A stretch of DNA of 64,000 bases. Origin: Streptomyces sp. NRRL F-6676. GTDB taxonomy: Bacteria; Actinomycetota; Actinomycetes; Streptomycetales; Streptomycetaceae. A program made the position numbers and the translations under genes. A model generated the notes under the pieces. It did not search any database, was not told where the DNA came from, and was given only the letters and a program-made list of their open reading frames with translations. Location: assembly GCF_000725625.1 (NCBI RefSeq), contig NZ_JOHS01000027.1, forward strand, positions 10,293 through 74,292. Reading direction: 5' to 3'. Shown here piece after piece: positions 18,222 to 26,343 of this stretch. How positions within the stretch are numbered: position 1 is the first letter of the stretch; every line of letters starts with the position of its first letter.

Positions 18222-18590
18222 GTGACGGTCATCATCCACCGCATCCAGCTCCTCGACGGCGTCGCGCCCGAGCGCTTCGAGGCATGGGTGCGGGACGTCG
18301 ACTACGCGGCCTGCCCCGAGCTGCCCAGCGTCCTCGCCTTCGGCGTCCAGCGGGTGGCGGACGCCCCCGCGGAGGCCACCGGCGGTCCCGCGCACTCCCC
18401 GCGCTCCCCGCACTCCCCGTACTACTTCGAGATCATCGAGGTGAGCAGCCGGGAGGAGTTCGCGCGGGACATGGAAAGCGCGCGGTTCCGGCGGCTGGAG
18501 GCGGACTTCGGCCACCTGGCGAAGGTCGTCGACGAAGTGACCGGTGAGCGGATCGGGGACGGATACCGGGCAGGTCGAAACGTTTACTGA
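18222..18590 (+). CDS. redY: RedY, small ferredoxin-like alpha/beta-barrel protein
   Basis: 122 residues from the GTG at 18222, preceded by the near-consensus AAGGAGATC. The pattern TVIIHRIQLLDGVAPERFEAWVRDVD, then YYFEIIEVSSREEFARDMESARFRRLEADF fits a dimeric ABM/EthD-like barrel. A short tandem repeat at about 18395-18424 codes HSPRSPHSP in the middle loop. It sits last in the redDXWY operon, in the position of S. coelicolor redY, whose role is not settled. It may act as a chaperone or condensation helper for the bipyrrole branch. It ends 7 bp from the convergent redZ. Confidence 0.75.
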   Translation: MTVIIHRIQLLDGVAPERFEAWVRDVDYAACPELPSVLAFGVQRVADAPAEATGGPAHSPRSPHSPYYFEIIEVSSREEFARDMESARFRRLEADFGHLAKVVDEVTGERIGDGYRAGRNVY

Positions 18591-18597
18591 ATGTCTT

Positions 18598-19275
18598 TCA
18601 GCAGGCCGTACCGTCCCCGTCGCCTGAATTTCGTCCAATGATGGAAATGAGGCCCGACTCGTAGGCGACGGCCACCGCCTGGGCGCGCGTGCCCACCCCG
18701 AGTTTTCGCAGCAGATGGTGAACGTGGGACCGTACCGTCGCCGCGGAAATGGACATCTTCTCGGCTATCTCGCGATTGGACTTCCCCTGCGCGAGCAGCA
18801 CAATGACCTCTGATTCCCGCGGGGTCAGGGTGCCGAGGAGTCCCGCCGCGGGCGCCGGGGGGACGGCGTCCGGCAGACGGTGCAGGCTCGGCCTGGCCTC
18901 CTCCGGCATGACCAGGGCCGCGCCGGCGCTGACCGTCCGCAGGACGTGCACCAGTTCGTCGGCCGAGGTGTCCGGGCTCAGCACCGCCCGGACACCGACG
19001 CGCAGCGCCTCGATGGAGCGGGGCGCGTACTCGGCCTTCGCGATCAGCACCACCTTCGTGCCGGCCGACAGCGCGGCGAGCTCCCGCTTGTGCTCCACGG
19101 TCAGTGCGGGGGACACGATCACCAGGACATCGGGCTCCTGCAGGGCGGCGGCCGCCGCGGAGCCGGGACCGGTGGTGTTGCCGACGACGGTGATGTCGGC
19201 CTGCTGATCGAGCAGCGCGCGCATTCCGGCGCCCAGGATCGCATCCTCGCAGCACACGAGTACGCGAATGTTCAC
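18598..19275 (-). CDS. redZ: RedZ, orphan atypical response regulator (LuxR-type)
   Basis: 225 residues from the GTG at 19275, with GGGAGG seven bases upstream. The C-terminal NarL/LuxR helix-turn-helix is clear: LTPRESEVIVLLAQGKSNREI, then KMSISAATVRSHVHHLLRKLGV. The N-terminal receiver is degenerate: where the phosphorylated Asp should be it reads VLVIVSPAL, and the conserved Lys segment reads AVLSPDT, so it cannot work by ordinary Asp phosphorylation. This matches RedZ of S. coelicolor, an orphan pseudo-receiver that activates redD. No TTA codon is present anywhere in this gene, unlike the S. coelicolor redZ, which needs the bldA tRNA. Confidence 0.88.
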   Translation of the reverse strand: MNIRVLVCCEDAILGAGMRALLDQQADITVVGNTTGPGSAAAAALQEPDVLVIVSPALTVEHKRELAALSAGTKVVLIAKAEYAPRSIEALRVGVRAVLSPDTSADELVHVLRTVSAGAALVMPEEARPSLHRLPDAVPPAPAAGLLGTLTPRESEVIVLLAQGKSNREIAEKMSISAATVRSHVHHLLRKLGVGTRAQAVAVAYESGLISIIGRNSGDGDGTAC

Positions 19276-19632
19276 CGACTGCCTCCCATGAGGTGGGACC
19301 GGGGCGGGTGCATGGGTGAATGACCCGACGTGGCCCGGGTGTGCGTTGGTCGCAGATGCCCTCATCGGGCGATGGCAGGTTTTACCGTCCAGGTGAACCG
19401 ACACGCGGTTTCGATTGTGGTCGCTTGCGGTGGTGCAAAGTCCGTGCCTCCCCCGAGAGGGCGCCGCAGCGCTCTTCCGACACTCCTTGCTGCCTGGGGC
19501 GACTGATTGTGTCAGTCGTCTTTCTTCCCCGCAATATTCCGCATAGGCCGCCTTCGTCGGCGGGGGAGCGAAAACGAGCCACCGGTTTGCCGAGGTTTGT
19601 TGAATCGCTGACGTTCACGTCCCCGGAAAACG
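19276..19632. other. redV-redZ gap (redZ upstream region)
   Basis: 357 bp without a gene, more AT-rich than the flanks. It contains an inverted repeat GACTGA/TCAGTC with a 5-base loop (19501-19517), extendable to about 9 bp, and a second one, GACGTT/AACGTC (19610-19634), that overlaps the redV stop. On the minus strand TTGCGG, 17 bp, then CACAAT is a possible redZ promoter that includes the first repeat. An operator or a leader hairpin are both possible. Confidence 0.4.
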
Positions 19633-20934
19633 TCATACGTGCCGCAGCGCGCGGGACGGGTCCAGCCGGTGCGAGGGCGGGAACACCGCGACCGCGTGCC
19701 CCAGCCGGCTCACGAAGAACGCCCGCCCCGGCAGACCCAGCCGCCGCTCGAACGCGGCACGGACGTCGTCGTGCTGGAGGACGATGCTCACGGGGTGCAG
19801 CGCCAGACCCGCACGGGTCGCGCCGAGCCAGTAACCGGCCAGGGCGGCACCGGCGCGGAGTCCTGACCCGGCGTCGGGCACCTGGTCACCGGGACCGTCG
19901 GAGCCGTCGGGGCCGCCGGGATCACCGAACCGTTCGAAGCACAGCGCGACGGTGGCGGGGGCGCCCCGGACCGCGGCGGCGAGCTGCCGGGCGAGGAGCC
20001 GGTCGTAGCCCACGTGCCGCAGCAGCCGCATGGTCGCGGGCGCCAGCGCGGCCCGCATGCCACACCGGCGCGGCGGCGACAGCGGCCCGAAGAGCTGACC
20101 GAGGGTGAAGCCGTCGCCGCTGTGCTCGGCGTCGGCCTCGTCGCGGCGGATGTACGCGTGCGTCTCCCGCCAGGCGGCGAGGTGGGCGAAGTCGCGCCCG
20201 CCGTACCGGGCGACCAGGCCGGCGACGGCGGCCCGCTCGGCGTCGGTCACCAGGTGGTGGACGGTGACGTGGGGTTCCGTGCGGAAGAGGGCCGGCTCCG
20301 GCTCGGGCGCGGCCAGTCGGTCGAGGACGGCGGGGTCGAGCGCCTCGGCGCGGTACGGGCCCCGGTTGGTGTGCCGGGCGCGCACGGTGTCGCGCAGCGC
20401 GGCGAGGCCGTCCGGGGCGGCGGTCGCGGGGGACAGCCGGACGACGCACAGCGGTCGCCAGGTACGCGGCCACCGGTCGCCGAAGAGCCCGCCGTCGCCG
20501 GTGTCCTCCTGGCCGAGGAAGCGGATGCCGTCGGCCCGCCAGCCCTGGGCGGCCAGGGCCCGCGCCAGGATCTCCCCGTACGCGCCGCAGCTCAGCAGCA
20601 TCTCGACCTCGTGCGCCGGGAGCGCGGTGAGCCGCCGCTCGCGGTCCAGGGCGAGGACCAGATACTCGCTCCGGCGCGGCAGGCCGGGGCCGTGCCCGGC
20701 CGGTTCGCCGGGGACCGCCGTCGCGAGCAGCGCCGCCGCCGTGCGCCGGGTGGCCGCGTCGGTGGCCCACCCGACGCCCCACGGCTGGCAGTTGTGCGAC
20801 GACGGGCTGCGGGCGGCGATCCCGGCGGCCACCCGGAGGGCGTCCTGGAAGGCCACGTCCGTACAGCCGCCGGGAGCCGGCGGCGTGGCGGAGCCCGCGG
20901 AGGACGCGGAGGACGATGCCGATGCCGATGTCAT
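19633..20934 (-). CDS. redV: RedV, nitroreductase-like protein
   Basis: 433 residues from the ATG at 20934, after a 25-residue Ser/Ala leader. The core matches the flavin nitroreductase-like group: PSSHNCQPWGVGW near residue 45 (FMN-binding loop), then ARHTNRGPYRAEALD near residue 190, and AGYWLGATRAGLALHPVS near residue 370. These are the hallmark segments of large actinobacterial nitroreductase-family proteins. In S. coelicolor redV follows redU in the same orientation; its precise step is not established, and an oxidation in bipyrrole formation has been suggested. It lies 12 bp after redU, so the two are co-transcribed. Confidence 0.82.
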   Translation of the reverse strand: MTSASASSSASSAGSATPPAPGGCTDVAFQDALRVAAGIAARSPSSHNCQPWGVGWATDAATRRTAAALLATAVPGEPAGHGPGLPRRSEYLVLALDRERRLTALPAHEVEMLLSCGAYGEILARALAAQGWRADGIRFLGQEDTGDGGLFGDRWPRTWRPLCVVRLSPATAAPDGLAALRDTVRARHTNRGPYRAEALDPAVLDRLAAPEPEPALFRTEPHVTVHHLVTDAERAAVAGLVARYGGRDFAHLAAWRETHAYIRRDEADAEHSGDGFTLGQLFGPLSPPRRCGMRAALAPATMRLLRHVGYDRLLARQLAAAVRGAPATVALCFERFGDPGGPDGSDGPGDQVPDAGSGLRAGAALAGYWLGATRAGLALHPVSIVLQHDDVRAAFERRLGLPGRAFFVSRLGHAVAVFPPSHRLDPSRALRHV

Positions 20935-20946
20935 GGACCCGAACTC

Positions 20947-21819
20947 CTATCGCCACACCAACGCGACCGAGTAGCCGTCGACTTCACGTGCCCAGCTGTC
21001 GAAACGCGTCCCGTCCGTCGGGCCCGTCCGGCCCGTGCCGTCCGTCCCGTCCGCCCGGGACAGATGGCGTACGAGGCCCGGTCCCGCCCGCCACGAGAAA
21101 CGGCCGTCGGCCCGCCAGTCGGTCAGCTCGACCTCCCGGGGGTCGACGCGCAGGCCGAAACCGAAGTGCTTGAGGACCGCCTCCTTGCACGTCCAGCGCA
21201 GCGCCGGCGGCATGGCCCGCAGCCCGGCGGACTCCGCGTCCCGCGCCGCACCGGAGGCCGGGGCGAGCAGTTCCGAGAGCAGCGGGGGCATCCGCCGGGT
21301 GTGCTCGACGTCGATGCCGACGGCACGCGGCCCGCAGACGGCGACGGCGAAGTCCACGGAGTGCGACAGCCCCACCTCGACGGAGAGACCCCTCTCCACG
21401 GGAAACGCGACCCGTGGCCGGCCCGCCCGCAGCCCGCCCGCGACGGCGCCGACGCGGACGTCCCGCGTGTCGGTCCGCTCGCCGAAGTGCCGCCCCCGGT
21501 ACGCGCACACGCCGTGTTTGAGCGCGAGCCGTCCCGCCAGCCACTCCAGGCGCCGCTTGGGGAGGGCGAGGCGTCGCAGCCGCGCGGCCTCGGCCGGGCC
21601 GAGGTGCCGGGACTCCAGCGCCGTACGGGCCCGTTCGTCGAGTGTGCGCAGCCGGGCGATGGAGACGACGGCGAGCGTCAGCGGCCCGCGCACATGGCAC
21701 ACGTACAGCGGCCGCGCCGGATCGAGGACCAGGCGGCCGTCGATTCCGGCCGCGGCGGCACGGACCGGCGGCGCGGCCCCGGCGGCGCGGGCCGTGCGCA
21801 CGCTTGCGGCGGAGCCCAT
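20947..21819 (-). CDS. redU: RedU, 4'-phosphopantetheinyl transferase
   Basis: 290 residues. The Sfp-type signature residues are visible: VGIDVEH near residue 170 (magnesium ligand Asp and Glu) and WTCKEAVLKHFGFGL near residue 210 (the WxxKEA motif). The substrate-facing segment RRLALPKRRLEWLAGRLALK is also typical. The enzyme transfers phosphopantetheine from coenzyme A to the serine of carrier proteins; here RedO, RedQ, RedN and RedL carrier domains are the expected targets. Its ATG lies one base from the stop of the upstream gene, in a tight redQ-to-redV operon. The N-terminal 30 residues are Ala-rich and probably disordered. Confidence 0.9.
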   Translation of the reverse strand: MGSAASVRTARAAGAAPPVRAAAAGIDGRLVLDPARPLYVCHVRGPLTLAVVSIARLRTLDERARTALESRHLGPAEAARLRRLALPKRRLEWLAGRLALKHGVCAYRGRHFGERTDTRDVRVGAVAGGLRAGRPRVAFPVERGLSVEVGLSHSVDFAVAVCGPRAVGIDVEHTRRMPPLLSELLAPASGAARDAESAGLRAMPPALRWTCKEAVLKHFGFGLRVDPREVELTDWRADGRFSWRAGPGLVRHLSRADGTDGTGRTGPTDGTRFDSWAREVDGYSVALVWR

Positions 21820-21820
21820 G

Positions 21821-22717
21821 TCAGCGGTCCACGGGCGGCGGCAGCAGGAACGGGTAGGGGCGGCGCAGCACCTTGAAGTGCCAGAGGCGGTCGGCGGTGC
21901 GCAGCCGCTGGATCAGTTCCCACATCCGGGCGTCGCCCCGGTAGTAGGCGGCGACCTCCGCCGCCGTGATCGGCTCGGCCAGCCGGCCGTTGGCCTGGTC
22001 GAGGAAGGCCGGGACCAGTGCGTCCAGGCGCTCCTTGTGGAGGTTGCCGAGGAAGTCCAGGAGGACACCGCGCGTGCCGTAGAACTTGTCGAAGATCGAC
22101 TTGGTCATCGACAGCCGGACGGCGTCGCGCAGCACCCACGGCAGCGAGGTGAAGAACAGCCGGACGTCGAGCCTCTCCCGGCCCCGGGCGTCCCGCATGA
22201 GGGGCGTGGTGATGTCCAGGTACACCAACTCCCCGCCCACATCGACCCAGTTGGAGGCCTGGGCGTCGAGGCCGAGGGTGGGGGAGACGGTCCGGTCCAG
22301 CTGGTCGAGGAAGCGGGAGAAGAAGTCCTTGGCCCAGGTCTCGTCCTCGGTGTGCAGCAGCCGGGAGCACAGCCTTCGTTCCGGCAGTTCGCGCTGCACG
22401 CAGTACGCCACGATCCGGCCGCCCGGCAGGGGCGCGTGCCACACCTCGGTGTCGGCGACGCGCAGTCCGCTGTCGGTGAGGCGGCGCAGATACTCGTCGA
22501 GCCCCTGCCGGTAGCGCGCGAAGCGCGTGCGGTCGGAGAAGACGGGCAGCCGCTTGCAGGCGTAGGCGCCCTGGTCGGTCCGGAGCCGGAGCACCAGCGT
22601 GACCTCGCCGTGGCCCAGGATGTCCAGGGAGCTGTCGTCGGCGGTGCGCAGCGCCTCGCGCACCCGCTGTTCGAGGCGGCCGAGTTCGTCGTGGGGAACC
22701 GTGAAGGACATGGGCAT
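21821..22717 (-). CDS. conserved red-cluster protein of unknown function (SCO5884 position; DUF6206-like)
   Basis: 298 residues from the ATG at 22717 (AAAGG five bases upstream; an ATG two codons later is an alternative). The pattern GHGEVTLVLRLRTDQGAYACKRLPVFSDRTRFARY, then SNWVDVGGELVYLDITTPLMRD recalls the nucleotide-binding lobe and catalytic/metal segments of small-molecule kinases (APH/choline-kinase fold), with K in ACKRLP, N in ASNWV and D in LDITTP in roughly the right order. I believe this is the DUF6206 family but cannot confirm it. It occupies the slot held by SCO5884 between redU and redR, so a pathway or resistance role is likely. Its activity is unproven. Confidence 0.65.
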   Translation of the reverse strand: MPMSFTVPHDELGRLEQRVREALRTADDSSLDILGHGEVTLVLRLRTDQGAYACKRLPVFSDRTRFARYRQGLDEYLRRLTDSGLRVADTEVWHAPLPGGRIVAYCVQRELPERRLCSRLLHTEDETWAKDFFSRFLDQLDRTVSPTLGLDAQASNWVDVGGELVYLDITTPLMRDARGRERLDVRLFFTSLPWVLRDAVRLSMTKSIFDKFYGTRGVLLDFLGNLHKERLDALVPAFLDQANGRLAEPITAAEVAAYYRGDARMWELIQRLRTADRLWHFKVLRRPYPFLLPPPVDR

Positions 22718-22724
22718 CGGACCT

Positions 22725-23168
22725 TTACGTCTGCGTGTCCGTCCGGGTTTCGAGCGGGACGGAGGAGGGGCCGGCCGGTGCACGGCGGTGCACCACGATC
22801 AGGTAGATGGCGGCGGCGAAGAACGCGGCGTCCAGCACGAGGATCTGCGGCACGCTGCTCACCAGGATGAACACGAAGCAGACCAGCATCAGCAGCTGCC
22901 CGTAGAGCGCGGGGAGCACCAGTTCCCGGTTGCGGATCAGCACCAGTCCGCTCACGACCATCGCGGCCGCGACGAACACGGTGACGCCCGTCGGACGGCC
23001 GTCGAGCCAGTCGGTGAAGCCGCCGAGCACGGCGACACCGTGGTTGGCGTCGGCGGCGTCGTCCAGGCGCTGCTCCACCGATTCGATCTCCGGGAAGAAC
23101 TTGCCGATGCCCGCGAGGACGTAGAGGACGCCGACGACGCGTTGCAGTATCAGGATTCGTTTCGTCAC
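22725..23168 (-). CDS. DoxX-like membrane protein (SCO5885 position)
   Basis: 147 residues from the GTG at 23168. Four hydrophobic segments: ILILQRVVGVLYVLAGIGKF, GVTVFVAAAMVVSGLVLI, ALYGQLLMLVCFVFILVSS and VLDAAFFAAAIYLIVV. The first, with its GIGKFFPE motif, is typical of DoxX/MauE-like small quinone-oxidoreductase membrane proteins. It fills the position of SCO5885 in the red cluster. It ends seven bases before the start of the next gene, so the two are co-transcribed. It may feed or take electrons from a redox step of the pathway, or simply help self-protection. Both are inference. Confidence 0.75.
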   Translation of the reverse strand: MTKRILILQRVVGVLYVLAGIGKFFPEIESVEQRLDDAADANHGVAVLGGFTDWLDGRPTGVTVFVAAAMVVSGLVLIRNRELVLPALYGQLLMLVCFVFILVSSVPQILVLDAAFFAAAIYLIVVHRRAPAGPSSVPLETRTDTQT

Positions 23169-23265
23169 CTGTCGGATTCTTCCGATGTCGGGGCCGGCCG
23201 GCCGGGGGTCTTTCCGGACAAGGTGTGGCGGGAAGCGCGGCACGTCGCGCGCGGGGCGGGGCCGT

Positions 23266-24519
23266 TCACGCGGCCGTCAGGACCAGTACGGCGTTCTGGC
23301 CGCCGAAGCCGAACGAGTTGCTCACCGCCACCCGCACCTCCCGCCGGCGCGGGGACCCGGCGACCACGTCCAGTTCGACGCCGGCATCGAGCCGCTCCAG
23401 GTTGGCCGTCGGCGGCACGGTCCCGTGCTCCAGGGCGAGCACGGTCAGCGCGGCCTCGATCGCGCCGGCCGCCCCCAGCGTGTGCCCGAGGACGCCCTTG
23501 GCCGAGGTGACGACCGCGCCCTCGCCCAGGACCTTGCGCACCGCCCGCGCCTCGGCCGCGTCGTTGAGCGGGGTGGACGTGCCGTGGGCGTTGACGTGGT
23601 CGACCTCGTCGGGCATGACGTCCGCCGCGGCCAGCGCCGTACGCAGGGCGCGGATCACACCGGTGCCCTCGGGGTCCGGGGCGGTCATGTGGTGGGCGTC
23701 GGCCGTGGCCCCGTAGCCGGCCACCCTCGCGCGGACCCGGGCGCCCCGGGCGCGGGCGTCCGCCTCGCGCTCCAGCACCAGCATGCCGCTGCCCTCGCCG
23801 ATGACGAACCCGTCGCGGCCGGCGTCGAACGGCCGGGAGGCGGCGGTCGGTCGGTCGAGCCGTGCCGTCGACAGCGCGCCCATCTGGGCGAACCCGGTCA
23901 CCATCAGCGGGCTCACGCCCGCCTCGCCGCCGCCCGCGAGCACGACGTCGCAGGCGCCGTCGCGCAGGAGGTGCAGCGCGGCGCCGATCGCGGTGGCGCC
24001 GGACGCGCAGGCCGTCGCCGTCACGAAGTTGGGGCCCGTGGCGCGCAGGTCCATGGCCAGGTGTCCGGCGGCCATGTTGGGCACCAGCATCGGGATCAGC
24101 AGCGCGGACACCGCCTGCGGTCCCTGCTCCAGCATGCGCCGGTGCTGGGTCTCCCACGTGGCCACGCCGCCCAGACCGCAGCCGACGACCACGCCGACGC
24201 GGGCGCCGTCCCACGTCCCCGGGTCGAGACCGGAGTCGGCGACGGCCTCGCGGGCCGCGGTGAGCGAGAGCTGGCTGAACCGGTCCTGGGTCAGCGCACT
24301 GCGCCGCCCCACGTGCGTGCGCGGGGAGAAACCCGGGACCGTGCAGGAGATGTCCACGGGCAGTCCGGCCAGCGCCGGGTTCCGGGCGGCGGCCGACGCG
24401 CCCGCGCACACCCCGCGCCAGGTGTCCTCGACGCCGATGCCGGCGGCGGTGACCAGGCCGATCCCGGTGACGGCGACGGCGGGCGGGGCGGCGGCGGTGC
24501 GTGCGGGGGGTGCGGTCAT
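23266..24519 (-). CDS. redR: RedR, beta-ketoacyl-ACP synthase II-type enzyme
   Basis: 417 residues. Complete condensing-enzyme triad: C171 (TATACASG), H312 (VNAHGTST) and H346 (VLGHTLG), plus the C-terminal NSFGFGGQNAVLVL. It is a FabF-like KAS II that elongates the acyl chain on RedQ with malonyl units to give the dodecanoyl chain later used by RedL. It starts at 24519, overlapping the redQ stop by ATGA. In S. coelicolor RedP, RedQ and RedR make dodecanoyl-ACP from an acetyl starter, working with the fatty-acid-synthase reductases. Nothing visible here alters chain length. Confidence 0.92.
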   Translation of the reverse strand: MTAPPARTAAAPPAVAVTGIGLVTAAGIGVEDTWRGVCAGASAAARNPALAGLPVDISCTVPGFSPRTHVGRRSALTQDRFSQLSLTAAREAVADSGLDPGTWDGARVGVVVGCGLGGVATWETQHRRMLEQGPQAVSALLIPMLVPNMAAGHLAMDLRATGPNFVTATACASGATAIGAALHLLRDGACDVVLAGGGEAGVSPLMVTGFAQMGALSTARLDRPTAASRPFDAGRDGFVIGEGSGMLVLEREADARARGARVRARVAGYGATADAHHMTAPDPEGTGVIRALRTALAAADVMPDEVDHVNAHGTSTPLNDAAEARAVRKVLGEGAVVTSAKGVLGHTLGAAGAIEAALTVLALEHGTVPPTANLERLDAGVELDVVAGSPRRREVRVAVSNSFGFGGQNAVLVLTAA

Positions 24520-24764
24520 GACGAGGCCGTGGAGGCCGCGTGCCGTTCCAGGAGTTCGGCGACCCGGCCGATCGTGTCGCCGGGCGAGGCCGCGTCGTCG
24601 TCGAGGTGCACACCGAACTCCGACTGGATCACCAGCAGCAGCTCCACCAGGAACAGGGAGTCCATGTCGAGTTCCTCGAACGTGGTGTCCGGGCCGATCT
24701 CGTCGCGGTCCACCTCGAAACGGTCGACGAGAAGGCCGACCAGCCTGTCGTACATCGCGCTCAT
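24516..24764 (-). CDS. redQ: RedQ, acyl carrier protein
   Basis: 82 residues from the ATG at 24764 (AAAGGTGGGG upstream). An acidic four-helix carrier with the phosphopantetheine-attachment serine in LDMDSLFLVEL. It carries the growing dodecanoyl chain for RedP and RedR. It is the first gene of the minus-strand operon redQ-redR-(two genes)-redU-redV, driven by the SARP-type promoter at 24863-24918. Upstream the leader is about 90 nt. Confidence 0.9.
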   Translation of the reverse strand: MSAMYDRLVGLLVDRFEVDRDEIGPDTTFEELDMDSLFLVELLLVIQSEFGVHLDDDAASPGDTIGRVAELLERHAASTASS

Positions 24765-24862
24765 GGGATGCGCCCCACCTTTCCCCAAGGCCCGTCCCGC
24801 GCGCCGCCGGGACCGGGGAGCGGGGACGAACGCGCGTTCACGTGCCGGGCGTTCGCCGTACG

Positions 24863-24918
24863 AGTCTGTGCTCCGGGGCTGACCGCCCGCTGACCGATGA
24901 CTGACGGCTCGCTGACCG
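24863..24918 (-). promoter_or_regulatory. SARP-type promoter of redQ: four heptamer repeats at 11-bp spacing
   Basis: Reading minus-strand transcription, heptamers CGGTCAG, CCGTCAG, CGGTCAG, CGGTCAG sit at 24918-24912, 24907-24901, 24896-24890 and 24885-24879, exactly 11 bp apart (one DNA turn, 4-bp gaps). Ten bases later comes a -10-like CAGACT (24868-24863). This is the layout known for SARP activators (direct heptamers just upstream of a -10 with no -35), so RedD is the expected binder. Confidence 0.72.
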
Positions 24919-24925
24919 GCCGGCC

Positions 24926-24981
24926 GCGTCAGCCATCGGTCAGCGCGCGGTCAGTCATCGGTCAGGCCCCCGGGCGAGACT
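24926..24981 (+). promoter_or_regulatory. SARP-type promoter of redP: mirror-image heptamer array
   Basis: Heptamers GCGTCAG, CGGTCAG, CGGTCAG, CGGTCAG at 24926, 24937, 24948 and 24959, again every 11 bp, then ten bases and a -10-like GAGACT (24976-24981). With the redQ array it is symmetric about position 24922, including both -10s. The first heptamer is the weakest (2 mismatches). The predicted leader to redP is about 35 nt. Confidence 0.72.
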
Positions 24982-25021
24982 CGGGCTCGGACAGATGGCT
25001 TCCGGCAGACGAGGAGCGCAT

Positions 25022-26044
25022 GTGGTGGCACGTCGTACGGACTCCGACCGCGCCGCCGTCGTGGCCGGCGTCGGGAGCTGTCTGCCGTCCCGGGCCGTGT
25101 CCAACGACGAGCTGGCCGGGCGCCTGGACACCTCGGACGCGTGGATCCGGTCCCGGACCGGCATCGGACAGCGCCATGTCGCCGCGCCCGGCACGGCCAC
25201 CTCCGACCTCGCCGTCGGCGCGGGCGCGAAGGCCCTGAAGTCCTCGGGCGAGCCGTCCGTGGACGCCGTGATCGTGGCCACCACCACGCCGGACCGCCCC
25301 TGCCCGGCGACCGCCCCGGTCGTGGCCGCCCGGCTCGGCATGACGGGGACGGCCGCCTACGACGTCTCCGCCGTCTGCACCGGCTTCGTCTACGCGCTGG
25401 CGACCGCCGCGGGCCTCATCCACGCGGCGGTGGCCGACCGGGTCCTGGTGATCGGCGCGGAGACCTTCTCCACCCTTCTGAACCCCGACGACCGCTCCAC
25501 CTCCGTGATCTTCGGGGACGGGGCCGGCGCCGTCGTCCTGCGCTCCGGCAGCCCCGCCGAACCCGGCGCGCTCGGCCCCTTCGACCTGGGCAGCGACGGA
25601 GAGGGCGAGGACCTCATCACCGTGCCCGCGGGCGGCTCGCGCCAGCGCCTGTCCGGGGCGGCGCCGGGCCCGGGCGAGGAGTTCTTCACCATGCGCGGCA
25701 AGGAGGTGTTCCGGCACGCCGTCCACCGTATGACCGGGTCGGCGAAGGCGGTCCTCGACCGGGCCGGCTGGACCGTCGACGACGTCGACCACCTGGTCGG
25801 CCACCAGGCCAACCTCCGCATCACCCAGCACGTCGCGGAGGGGCTCGGGCTCCCCCGGGAGCGGTGCTTCCACAACATCGCCGAGGTGGGGAACACGGCG
25901 GCCGCGTCCATTCCCCTCGCCCTCGACCAGGCGCACGCCCAAGGGGTGCTGCGGCCGGGCCGGCGGGTGCTGCTCACCGCCTTCGGCGGCGGGCTGACCT
26001 GGGGCTCGGCGGTGCTGACCTGGCCGCGTCTGGACCGGTCCTGA
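25022..26044 (+). CDS. redP: RedP, beta-ketoacyl-ACP synthase III
   Basis: 340 residues with the GTG at 25022 (or the next GTG, 25025) chosen because GAGGAG lies at 25011-25016; the ATG at 24995 would leave almost no leader after the predicted start of transcription. FabH-type triad: C119 (AVCTGFV), H261 (VGHQANLR), N291 (GNTAAAS). It makes the first condensation of an acyl-CoA starter with malonyl-RedQ. In S. coelicolor RedP prefers acetyl-CoA, giving straight chains; the starter preference here cannot be read from the sequence. It is the first gene of the redP-to-redF operon. Confidence 0.92.
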   Translation: MVARRTDSDRAAVVAGVGSCLPSRAVSNDELAGRLDTSDAWIRSRTGIGQRHVAAPGTATSDLAVGAGAKALKSSGEPSVDAVIVATTTPDRPCPATAPVVAARLGMTGTAAYDVSAVCTGFVYALATAAGLIHAAVADRVLVIGAETFSTLLNPDDRSTSVIFGDGAGAVVLRSGSPAEPGALGPFDLGSDGEGEDLITVPAGGSRQRLSGAAPGPGEEFFTMRGKEVFRHAVHRMTGSAKAVLDRAGWTVDDVDHLVGHQANLRITQHVAEGLGLPRERCFHNIAEVGNTAAASIPLALDQAHAQGVLRPGRRVLLTAFGGGLTWGSAVLTWPRLDRS

Positions 26045-26082
26045 GGGGCTGGGCCCGCCCGAAGACGAGAGAGAGCAGGACC

Positions 26083-26343
26083 ATGAGCACCCAGCAGTCA
26101 ATCATCGACCACATCGCCGAGGCCTGGCTCGACGGCGACGCCGACGGGCTCGACGCCCAGGTCCCCCTCGCCGAACTCAACATCATCGACTCCGCCGAGA
26201 TCTTCTCCCTGGTGCACTACCTCCAGGACCGGTTCCGCGTCACGGTCCCCCTGCGGGAGGTCTCCCCGGCCAACTTCCGGACCGTCGAGGCGATCGCGTC
26301 CCTCGTCGAACGGCTCCAGCACGAGCGGGAGGGCGTCCGATGA
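26083..26343 (+). CDS. redO: RedO, peptidyl carrier protein for proline
   Basis: 86 residues from the ATG at 26083. Carrier-protein fold with the phosphopantetheine serine in LNIIDSAEIFSL. In prodiginine biosynthesis it holds L-proline activated by RedM, and then the pyrrole after RedW oxidation. Note that it carries DSAE rather than the usual DSL seen in acyl carriers, which fits a distinct amino-acid carrier class. Its stop overlaps the redN start by ATGA. Confidence 0.88.
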   Translation: MSTQQSIIDHIAEAWLDGDADGLDAQVPLAELNIIDSAEIFSLVHYLQDRFRVTVPLREVSPANFRTVEAIASLVERLQHEREGVR

